From Drosophila persimilis (taxonomy: Eukaryota; Arthropoda; Insecta; Diptera; Drosophilidae): a stretch of 64,000 nt of DNA. The notes beneath the pieces were generated by a model, which saw only the letters and a list, made by a program, of their open reading frames with translations, ran no database searches and was not told the origin of the DNA. The stretch covers positions 22,320,001 to 22,384,000 of the forward strand of contig NW_020825288.1 of NCBI RefSeq assembly GCF_003286085.1, in the 5' to 3' direction. The translations under genes and the position numbers were made by a program. Below, piece after piece: positions 51,501-61,366 of this stretch. Each line of letters starts with the position of its first letter. Within the stretch, counting starts at the first letter, position 1.

Positions 51501-54500
51501 CAGGCAATTGGCACGTAAAGGGTTAATTGTCAGCCAGTCAGCAAAATCTGTGCTCTCGACTCTGTTCATCGATTCTGCATAACTTGCACATGTTGTTTCG
51601 AAACGAAACCCCCTTTTGGGTGCTACTTTTGTTTGGCTCACACTTTACTTTAACGCCTTTCCACAGCCATAGCCTGGCCCCTCCTTTTTGTTGATTTTTG
51701 GCTTCAGCTGCGGGCTGCGGGCTTGAGACCCCCAACCGAAGTTGTGGCCAGGATATGGCCATCATGCATGACCTTTGGCACAAGGTTCTTTCCTTGTGGA
51801 TTATTGAAATGTAAATGTAAAAATCACTCATACGCACCATTTGACAGGAGCTACAAACAGCTGCGGGCAACGAGAAATTATAAATAAAATAAATAAAAAT
51901 AATATCAAATAAAATAAAATTGTTCTCTATCTGCAGAGCAGAAATGCCAGTCAGACACCTGGCCGTACCATATAAAATTCAATTTGAAAAGGCAAGCAAT
52001 CAATTGAGTGCTCCCTCTCTAACACATCCCTACCACATTGCTTTCCCCCTGTAAGCAGCGTCCAGAACGAAGGGGTTCGTACCAAACCATTTTCCATTTC
52101 CCCAGCAATTAAGCCAGTTTTTGTAACAATAAATTTCAGATGCTGGCAGCTATATATTGACTTTCAATTTGAGTGTCGGTTAGTTGAGTGTCGGGCTCTG
52201 TTGGACTGTCCCCAAAAAGGGTTTCATACGAGCCGCTTAATATAAAGGGCGAATTAATGGAATGGAAAGATAAAAGGGGGCATCAGATATACAGTCTTTT
52301 TAATATGGGTAAAATATTGAATATTCTGCTCATTCGAAAGTGTTTAATGGTGATAAGGGCAAGAAATGTGCTTATTTTCTTTTGTAACCATCTAGAGACC
52401 TAATTTGACTATTTAAATCATATCATAGATTTCTAAATACAAAAACCTTTAAATAAATATTAGTAAAATTGTTCTATCTGTAGTTGAACAGATGGATAAC
52501 AGATTGGATTGGGTAAATTGGATTAAAATATTCCCAAAATTCCAAAGGAATTACTTTCACTATTGTTTGCTTAGTTGTTTTTGCTTTTTGGAAGCTTATT
52601 GAAGAATAAACTTTACATCCAATACCCTATTCAATGCATTCAGTGGCCACATTTAATATTTTTTCAAAAGAGAGTAAAAAAGCATCCCCATGCGATTTTC
52701 CAATCCATAGATATTTTTTGCAGATACTATCTATTATGGATTACATTCCATTGGTCTCCATAGATTTGCAAACATTTGCCAATTGGCAAACAAATGCCAA
52801 ATAAATCAAAATCAAATACTGAAGGAACTGCCTGCCGCAACCCCTGAAGAATGGAAAATACTATTGGAAATGGAAATGAAACCAAGCCCCTGTGGTGCCC
52901 TTAAAAACTTGTTCCCTTGGCCGCTTTACAAGCCAACCTCTGTTAAGCCCCCGCCCTGACCCCACCTGTTCGCCGCACCACGCCACGCCACGCCCCACCT
53001 GCCCCTCTTGGCTTGTACAAACACGTAATCGAATAATCCAATTTGTTTGTGCAAAAAACTGAAACTTTTTCATAGGGCTTCAGTTGACGGCGACAACGGC
53101 AGCAGGTCTCTGACTCATACTCCCAGCCAAATTTTTGCTCCTGTTCTCATCCACCTTTTCAGCTAATTGTTTGAGTGAGTTTTGGGTATAAGTGCAACGC
53201 CCACAGCCCATAGCCCATAGCCCAAGGCACATCATCCACCATCCACCATGGCAGAGCCTCGAAAAGACTTTGTTCAATTTGGAATTGTCTGTAAAATGAT
53301 GTAATTGTTACCTGCTAGTTGGATTTGATAGTTAGCTCAACTTTCGTTTCGAGTGGGGAGGGGCAAAAGCCGCTTCCCTCATCATGGATTTATGGCCGTG
53401 GTGTTGGGCAAAGTTTTTCCGAGTTTTGAGGTGTGTCTGGGCAAAGTTCTGTGAATTGATTGAGGAATTGTGGTATAAAGTTGTACTAATTAGCTTATAC
53501 TTGCATTCATCGTGGAGATACGAATGATTTATACGTTTTAGACGCCCCCCCCCTTTTCTTCAGACTATTTTCTTTTCAGAATGGAGACCTTTTTATTTCA
53601 TCAAATCGATTCACTTCTTTATTCGTCGCTAAGTATATGTATGTTCTTCTCCATTTTCAGCCTCTAAAGAAAGAAATGCATTTCATTAATTTTTCCATTG
53701 AATCGTTCTTATTAAAAGTTAGTGATAGAACTACTTCTCCTGTATGCCCTGAGACTTCTTCAACATAATGGGAACTATTCCTTCATCCAAAGAAATCATG
53801 GCACCCTATTCCTTCTTGGAACCCTGTTCATTCTCTTTATGGAGCTCTATCCATCCAGAATAACTTATCTGCATCGTAGGTGGAATCCAATCCATCTTTC
53901 CTTGCATACTATTTTCTCCTTTATTGAGTCCTCTTATTAAACATGATTTTCCAGTGAATCCTCCATAGAATCCGTCGTATTTTGCTCACCTCCTTAAATC
54001 TCCTCCATCGTAAGTGGTGCCATCCTCGAATAGTGGTATTTTGCATTTCCTCCTGCAATTTCTATTTCCGCCATGAAACTGTTTCCTCTTCCAATGAATT
54101 TCTTTGATGGAAATAAGTCCCCCATCGTTTTGAATATTCTTCCCTTTAATGAAAGTTTTGTGTCCGTTAAATCTTACTTTTCCATAGAATTTCTGTTAAC
54201 ATTCTGCTCCCATTCACGTAAATGAATCGTTCAGAGTTTAACCTTTCAATCGAGTAAACGTTCTGTTGGTCACCGCCCCACAGGACCCTCCCGACCCCCG
54301 GTGCGAGCCAGGACCGGACCACCTGCTGGGGATTTTGTCAGCCATTCTAGTCGCACCCACATGGATGCCATCATGTGCCTGTTTTCCCAGCTACAATCTC
54401 GTCAAACATTGTCAACGAATGGTAGTTTGCATACAGCTTTCTTCTGGCATTGACAGTTGCTCCTTGGCTGGGATTTGGCTGGGGTTCCTCAAGGCTGAAG

Positions 54501-57500
54501 CGGCTCTCAGAAGAACAGCTTGGCTAATCCTTCTACTTATTGCTGCAACAAGAGCCTGCCTAAGCCTGCATTTTGTGGGCGTGTATGTGCCTCCCGCTCC
54601 TGCTTCTGCTCCTGCCAAAGACAAACAAAAGGCAAACTTATCCGACCAGTCCCTGTGCCTGTGCCTGTGCCTGTTCCTTTTCCCTGGTGTCCTATCCGGA
54701 AGCCATTGCGGGTTTGAACACAGAGCATTGTGAGGGACACACAGACACAGGTAACCCAAACGGAAGGAGGAGGCGCGACACTTTATGACAGGTTGGATGG
54801 GGCTTGGGTTACTGCCACGTTGCAGCCCCCAAAAAACGACTCTTTCTAGTGGTAGGCAGAAGAGCCCCTCATATTCTCATTCTGCCAGGAATTAGGAATG
54901 CATTGTCTGACGGCTCAGCCCCGACCCATACCCCAACCCGAGACCAAGACCGAGCCCGAGCCGTGTTCTGTTCTCTTTTCAGCCCATCAGCCTTCAGCTT
55001 TTGGTTCGGTTTTCAGTTCAGTTTTGTTCAGTTTGTGCGTCAAACTCTTTGGCTCAAGTGCGGGCCACATTTTATAGGCTTCCCTGAGAACCAAGTCCCC
55101 AGCCCCCAGTCCCCAGTCCCAATCCCTTGCCATCTCTTTCAACCATTCACTGGAAGACGCGACACAAATTAGCCATTTTTTTCTTCTTTTATTTGTTGCT
55201 GTCTTTCCATTTGGCTGAGAACAATTTCAGTTTGCTTTGCAGTGCACAACCGGCAACAGTCGACGGGGCTTACTCGATTCATTTTACCCGTTTCACTATC
55301 TACCGGGCCAAAAGGAAATTATCCGACAAGTTTTAACCAAGAAAAAGTTAATTCCTTTTAAATGTCTCTGACTAAGAGTGCGTTTAATGCTCGGATCTCG
55401 GGGTTTTTGTGCTAATTCAATTCAATTCAATGTAATTGAATTTATGCCGCTGCAAGTGAGAAAACTCAAAGAAATCTCTTCTTAATTTACTAATTCAATT
55501 TGTGCTGCAAGTGTGAAAACCCCTCCCCACCCCATCCTAATTTGGTGATTCAAGTGCAAGGAAGAGAAATATTATAATAAGATCTTCCCTTATTTAAATT
55601 AATCATAACAAAAGGGAGATAATCTGCTTACGATATGAATTACTTAGAGACCTTAATGTGGTAAGGAAATTGTATTTAAAATATATGAAAAACAATCTAA
55701 AACTAAAGAAACTTTAACCAACTGCAGATTTTTATATAAATATGTACATACATTTGTTTATTCCAAACATAAATTTACAAAAAATAATTTCTAAGTGCGC
55801 GATTTAATCAAGGAGCAATCGGGCCAAGAGTCATCAAATACTGACTCTTAATTTCCTTTAAATGTTTTATTATTGGGCTTAGATTATCTTTAGGAATAGC
55901 CATTGTGTCGACACGAATAAAAACTCTTATGAAAGGTCATACAATTCTCTTTGCAATTTATTAATGGTTTTGTATATCGGCGCTGCAAATGTCGAGTGAA
56001 AGTTTTGAAACTGTTATCCAATCTCGGTTTCTGAATTATTAAACAAAATTTTGGGGGCATATGGAAAATTCTTGAAAACCTTGGCTATGTCTAAAGTTTT
56101 CATTTTGTCGCACCTTTTAATGGGAAAACTGTATATATAGGAAAAAGCAAAGAAAATGTCGAAGTGGGGGAGTTGTGTTTTAGTTTTGTAATCCATAATT
56201 TATACACATGCATTTTGTTTCATCAACTCTTTAAATATTTCTTTTCAAACAATTTTTTAAATAAACTTCAATATTCTAGATATATTTTTTTTCTATGGCT
56301 TAAACAAATCAAGCGAAATGGAAATATTTGTTTTTCCTGGGCCAATATTTGCTCACGTAATTTCCTATGGCATTGGCAGGCCAAGTTTTCGCCTGTTTTT
56401 CCACTGTTGTTGGTGTGCCTGTGGGCCAATTTTCTTTTTTGTTCACTCAAATGATGCGTAAAAATCACATTAGCGGCAGCCGTGCGACATTTTGGCATGG
56501 TCTCTGTGCTCTTTGGCCAGCATATCTCGCTCTTTGGACCCCTCTAAGGTCCCGAAAGGACGAGTATGCCAGGGATTGGGTTTTTTACGGGGGTGGATTT
56601 ACGATGCCCTTAAGCGTGTTGTGTTCGCCAATTAAAGGCCAAGTTTCGAGTTTGGCCAAGTTTTTTAATTTATGTGCTGCGCATATAAAGAAAGTTTAAT
56701 GTTTCCCTCTAGACTTGGTTATAGGAATATGGCATTAATCTTCAAATTGCAATGAATGGGAAGAGTTTAATATTTAAATTATTCTACAATTTCTAAAATA
56801 TTCTACTAACTCCAAGCAATCATTATCCCTGCTTTCAACATTTCCTAGTTAACTCCCGTTTTTTAATTCAAAATCAATAAAAAGAGTTTTACTATTTGAA
56901 TTAATTTTTATTTTATTATTATTTATTTTATCTTACCAATTTAATTTGTTTTTTATTAATTGTTTTATAATTCAGTTTTAAATTTATATAATAAAAATTG
57001 GAAAAAGAATTTTTAAATTTATATAATATATAAATATAAAATTAAAGAAATATCTTTTGACAATTCAAAAATTTGTATTTTAAATTTGTTTTAATAAATT
57101 TAAATTGTAATTCTTATGATCCTTGCAATTAATTCGCAGTGCACTGCCACTGCAGTGGTAGAACATAATTTTCTAAGGGTCACAATCATAAATCGTATTT
57201 CATCTGGAATATTGAATATTGACTGATATTGAATTGCAACTCTCATTTAAACTCTCATTTTAAGCCATAGTGCAAGATTCTAACAATTTTCATCAGTTTC
57301 CCATTAAAAGTGATTAATTTTAGGGATTTATTTTCGGGCATCATACATACATATTTCCCCCCTTGATTTTCATTTACGTACCAAACCCCCCCAGTTTTTG
57401 TGTGTTCATTTTGTTTCCTAGTTTGTCCTGCATAAGTATTTTTTCACAAATTCATCTGCCATTTTTGTGTTGTGCTGTTTTTGACGGGGTCCTTCCTGTT

Positions 57501-57768
57501 GCCTGTGACTGGCATGAAAAGCATTTTACACATGGCAGCATTTTTTAATTTTGCCAGCCAGGCTTTTAGAAATGGAACAGCGTACATTTCATACCCGTAC
57601 TCTCGTGTACTTATGGTAGTACACTCTCCAAAACACACACACAAGCACACAGACACACACATGTGTGGAACATGCACTTACTAATTAGAAATAAAAACGC
57701 GAAGAACTGCACTCGCATTTTGCTCATTACGTTTCCCTCTATTCTCCCCTACTGTTCCGTTCCTCTAT
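48520..57768 (+). other. Presumed host-gene intron, downstream of microexon B
   Basis: No supported exon. It contains a GC-richer stretch (about 54270-55170) with CTGTGC repeats, a degenerate tandem repeat (55409-55560) and a strongly AT-rich block (about 56870-57130). It ends at the antisense lipase gene. Confidence 0.5.
55409..55560. repeat. Degenerate tandem repeat
   Basis: ctaattcaa followed by gctgcaagtg and gaaaac occurs from 55412 and again from 55490. A third, shorter partial copy (gattcaagtgcaag) ends at 55560. Unit lengths differ, so the copies are old or unevenly deleted. Confidence 0.55.
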
Positions 57769-57772
57769 TTAT
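57767..57772 (-). terminator. Candidate poly(A) signal overlapping the lipase stop codon
   Basis: On the minus strand the stop codon lies inside AAATAAATAG, so an AATAAA hexamer overlaps the last codons. If used, the 3' UTR would be only about 10-30 nt. The downstream sequence (57680-57766) has no clearer AATAAA on this strand. The overlap could be coincidental. Confidence 0.3.
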
Positions 57773-59500
57773 TTGTGCTTTCCCTTTGGGCTGGCATTTC
57801 GCTGAACCATGCCATAGGGTGGCTTAGCATTTGTCTCGAAATAATAGACACCCTGTCGTCTGGCCAGAAGCAGCTCCATTGAGGCATTGGCCAAATCGCC
57901 GCCCATGCTCTGTCTGTTGCCCGTCTCCCTGGGGCACCGATGGAAGCGGGTCAACTGCTGCCATTCGCTGACCGCACAGCCACGGGCCGGATATTCCCGG
58001 CCGGGCCGCAGACTCTCGGCAAAGAGGATGAATGCCCTCCAGTGGCTGCACTCGAGCCAGAAGCAGCCCGGCTGCTGACTGCCCCAATTGGCGTAGAAAT
58101 CGGCATGCCCCAGCGGGCGATCGAAGCCGTAGCTGCCGACACTCGTATGTAGCACCTCCACATAGTCCGCATCCCCTTTGGCCAGACGCTCCTTGTCCTG
58201 GGCATACCGGAAAAAGGGCAAGGCCGGATCCAAAGCACGGATCATCCTGAGCCGCCCCGTCTGCAGGTGCTTCCCAGCCAGGCCCGCCACATGGGCTCCC
58301 ATGCTGAAGCCCACCAGCTGCAGATCCTCGAACCTCAGGCCCGCCTCCTGGTGCAGAAAGTCCACGAATTTGGCCAGCACCTGTCCCACGGGCTTCACCC
58401 GATAGCTGGCCGTAATGTAGTCCGCTATGGCGCCGCGGCCCCAGTCCACGGTGAAGATGTTGTACCGCCCCTTGTCCAGCGATAGGTATGGTGGGAGCAA
58501 GGCGCTGTAGATATTGGCATTTGCATTGCCCAGCCAGCCGTGGATGAGGATGCTAAAGGAGAAATGACAGAGAGAGAAATTACACTGAGGGAAAAGGCTT
58601 TTGGCTATCAATCCAGCTGAAGCACTCACCGTGTCGGATTGAAGGGATTGAAGCGCGACTGCCGCAGCGAGGCGGCATCATAGAGATGCACGGTCTCCGT
58701 GGTCACGGCCCGTCCGTCCATCGCCATCACATTCAGGCCGAAGGCGGCACTCAGGGTGCTGCCCACTGCCTGCTGGAAGAGCCTTCTTCGATTGGACGCC
58801 GCCGCATCCTTATGCGCATTCGAAACGCGATGATTGCCGGTTATGGTATGCAGTTGGAAATACGTGTGCCGTTCGGCATTGTACAGCAGTTTGTAGTCGG
58901 ACGACTGCAATCGAAGTAATTGTTCTGTCTCGGGACTGATGTCCGAGCTACGCCCATCCAATATTGGCAACATACTGAGCTTGGGCCTGGGACTGGGACT
59001 GGGAGTGGGAGTGGAACTGGGGCTCATTAGGTTAGACAATGACAGCAGTGGCAGTCGGTTGGCCATTTGTGTGTCAAAGTAGTTCGTCTGTTGCCTCATA
59101 CCCATCGCAGTCATCATCATCATCATCATTCTCATGGCACTTTCCACTTCATTTGTCACTTTTACTTGCACTGCGGGTCTTGGCAGCTGTCCCGGTGCCG
59201 GCACCAGCACCAGCTCTTGCTCCAGATCCATCTCCTGCAATTGATTGTTGTCTGCATTGTCCTTCCCCAGTCCATGGGCTTTGTAATCAGACTCCTCTTT
59301 TACGAGTAGTTTTGCTGCAGCCAGCCACAAACAAACTGTGAGACGACGAAACGAAAGTGCATTAGACGGAATCTACTGTGCAACTAGAGCACAGATCCAC
59401 AAATGAGAGGATTCAGTGCAGAAAAATGATTCGAATACGAATGATGATGGTAGTCACCTGCCTGACAAATCACTAGCAGCCTCAATACATGCCCCATCAT
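57769..59500 (-). CDS. Secreted lipase of the pancreatic lipase superfamily, three coding exons
   Basis: Predicted extracellular neutral lipase or phospholipase A1 hydrolysing glycerolipid esters. Coding exons on the minus strand are 59500-59458, 59335-58630 and 58552-57769 (stop TAA), giving 510 residues. Introns run gtgact...cacag (122 nt) and gtgagt...tttag (77 nt). Exon 1 supplies a tandem ATG; without it the large exon has no ATG start. Joining adds MMGHVLRLLVICQAV before CLWLAAAK, a convincing signal peptide with an Ala-Ala-Ala cleavage site near residue 22. Residues about 30-150 are low complexity, with a six-Met run (84-89) and a Pro/Ser stretch (119-133). The lipase core follows: FNPTRILIHGW spans the second junction (oxyanion His254-Gly-Trp), then GFSMGAH (nucleophile Ser333), ALDPALP (Asp358) and CSHW (His420). 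The Asp-to-His gap of 62 residues suggests a short lid, as in insect PLA1-like lipases. There is no C-terminal PLAT domain. The family and triad are clear from sequence; the substrate is inferred. I cannot name the orthologue. Confidence 0.9.
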
Positions 59501-59559
59501 TACGGGGGCAGGGTTCAATTGGAATCACACTCAGAGCCTCCTACAGACCGAGCACAACC

Positions 59560-59620
59560 TCAACGGGCAGCAATGAATAACTGACTGGCATGGCATGGCC
59601 CCTGGTTACCCCTCATTATT
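59560..59620 (-). promoter_or_regulatory. Possible lipase core promoter (initiator match)
   Basis: On the minus strand, TCAGTT (plus-strand 59579-59584) matches the Drosophila initiator consensus TCAKTY and would start transcription at 59582, about 80 nt upstream of the first ATG. No convincing TATA box lies 30 nt upstream. A GGTTGT downstream element sits at about +24 rather than the usual +28. A single 6-mer match is weak evidence; the position relative to exon 1 is what makes it plausible. Confidence 0.3.
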
Positions 59621-59867
59621 TGGGACATATTTCTCATCTTATTTTTGACTGCATTTCTCTCTCTGTCACTCTCTTTCTACCCGATTAATATGCAGAACTT
59701 CACACTCTGTTCCAGCCTGGTCTTCATTGATTTCTTCTTAACAAGCGGTAATTGTTTGGCGGATGAATGACGGCTGTAAGTGCTCTCTCTCTCTCCCATT
59801 AGCTGCTAATCGGTTGAGTCAACAACTCGGTCTGTCGGCTCGGTCTGGAGAAAGACAGACTGGGGGA

Positions 59868-59899
<32 letters not shown>

Positions 59900-61120
59900 A
59901 GTTTTTTTGGGAATCTGTGCCAGTGACCAAGTTTTTGTGTAAGCACTCCATTTAGCACTCAAAGATGATAGCTCAGTTCTTTTTGGGATAGGTCAATCTA
60001 TATGCTAAAACATACTTAAGATATAGTATCTATATAGATTAAAATTGTGCAGGTTGAGAAGAGACTAAGGCTTTTTCGATTAGATAAGTAAAGTTCTTGA
60101 AAAGTAATAGTCAAAAAAAGCCAGGCAATAGCAATTTTCTACAGACGCTTTTTCTCGTCATAAGTCTTTGGAGACCATGATTTCGACCTTTCTTATACAA
60201 ACCTGCTATAATAAGAATTTCTTTTATCTTCGCTACATCCTTTTATTTAAAGAAAATAATATTTATAGATTATGAATATTTCATTAGAAATATGGTGATT
60301 CTAACTAAATGTTGCGGTAGGATAACCCCTATCCGATGATAAGGCCACTTACTTATAGAATAATCCAGAATATACGGTCATCCTCCTACGTAGCAAGACG
60401 TGTGTAGAGAGATTGAAATTATTAAACATCATTCGACTCTCACAATGAAACTAATTTGTTCAATTACTTTATTAAAAGCTTCTTCTAATTATATGATTAA
60501 AAGTTATAGAACTAGAAGCTAAAGTAAATCGTTGCCATCGCAAATGCCAAATGTCTTTTTTCAATTATTTCCTGTTTCATGGGCATCCATTCGCTAGCTC
60601 TGAGGGGGCCGCATTAGCAGAGAGCCTCTGGGAGAGCAAACCACAGCTTGTGCCGCAATAATGTGACCAGGCATCTGGGGCTAAAGCATACCTATTAGAG
60701 AGAATGATGGGAGTATCTTTATTCGGGGGAAGCTGAATTAAATTGCATCTTGCAATGCTCCTAATTGGCATGGATACAGAATTAGGGTCTAATATTTAAA
60801 CCAATGGTCTAGGATATTTATTGAAGCTTTTAATTTAGGGCTCTGGTGAGTTATTTACATATAATGTGTTCCGATGTTTCCTGCTCCATCACAAAATCTA
60901 CAGGAATCTTTCTTGATTAGATTCAATTTATTAAGTGACAGTGCCCAGTGTACCTTAGAGCATTTAAATATAACCCCGCCGTAGTCTGTGTTCCCAAGAT
61001 AACCTTCAAGTAGCTATTAAATCTGTTGATTGTTAATTTTTCATCAATCTTATATGTATTTTTATTATTATTATGCAATTTACGCTTAAGAAATTGTGAT
61101 ATGCCCATTCAAAAAGCACA
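59601..61120. other. Non-coding region between the lipase gene and ratchet point 3
   Basis: Holds the GA and CT tracts near the lipase promoter, then AT-rich sequence with no recognised gene up to the TACTAAC branch point at 61121. Confidence 0.5.
59784..59900. promoter_or_regulatory. CT and GA tracts upstream of the lipase gene
   Basis: A (CT)n tract at 59784-59796 and a (GA) run of about 12 units at 59875-59900 lie roughly 200-320 nt upstream of the predicted lipase start site. Such tracts bind GAGA factor (Trl) and related proteins in Drosophila. They are seen directly; a promoter role is inferred from position. They could also be ordinary microsatellites. Confidence 0.35.
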
Positions 61121-61170
61121 TACTAACCGTGATTTTGCACATTTCCCTCTGTTTACTTTGCAGGTAAGTT
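61121..61170 (+). other. Recursive splice site (ratchet point) 3 with consensus branch point
   Basis: TACTAAC, the optimal branch-point sequence, occupies 61121-61127. It is followed by a pyrimidine tract (tttccctctgtttactt), then GCAG, then directly GTAAGTT; the junction is 61163/61164. The 37-nt branch-to-AG distance is typical. This is the most complete of the three sites. It lies 29.1 kb downstream of ratchet point 2 and 1.7 kb beyond the 5' end of the antisense lipase gene. Confidence 0.8.
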
Positions 61171-61366
61171 CACATATTTCGCGACTACGCATACGACAAC
61201 CGGAAGCGGTGGCAGTCGCCATTTTAACGACATCCGGCGCGTGCATTTCTTGGCTGAAAGAACACTGAAGGACCCTGCTATCGCTGATCGCAGAACGTGA
61301 CGAAAACAACAGAGGAAAAAGCGTGCAGTATAAAAAATAACCCAACGAGCCCCAAGCCAAACCAGA
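61164..61366 (+). other. Possible recursive-splicing exon after ratchet point 3
   Basis: The 203 bases after the ratchet junction are GC-richer than their surroundings and resemble exon sequence. They end in ccagaag followed by gtaaccga, a moderate donor at 61367. In exon-definition models of recursive splicing, a cryptic 'RS exon' is first defined between the 3' splice site and a downstream donor, then skipped when the reconstituted GTAAGT is used. One frame stays open from upstream of the junction to a stop at 61268. Whether it is ever retained cannot be told from sequence. Confidence 0.3.

Noticed and set aside
54266-54733. 155-codon plus-strand open frame
   Set aside because: No ATG start, Leu/Cys runs from CTGTGC repeats, overlapping minus-strand frame, no domain; best explained by GC-rich composition.
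57769-58629. Single-exon reading of the lipase C-terminal half beginning MSASAG
   Set aside because: The first 26 residues come from the 77-nt intron; the tttag acceptor at 58553 joins the conserved FNPTR-ILIHGW motif cleanly.
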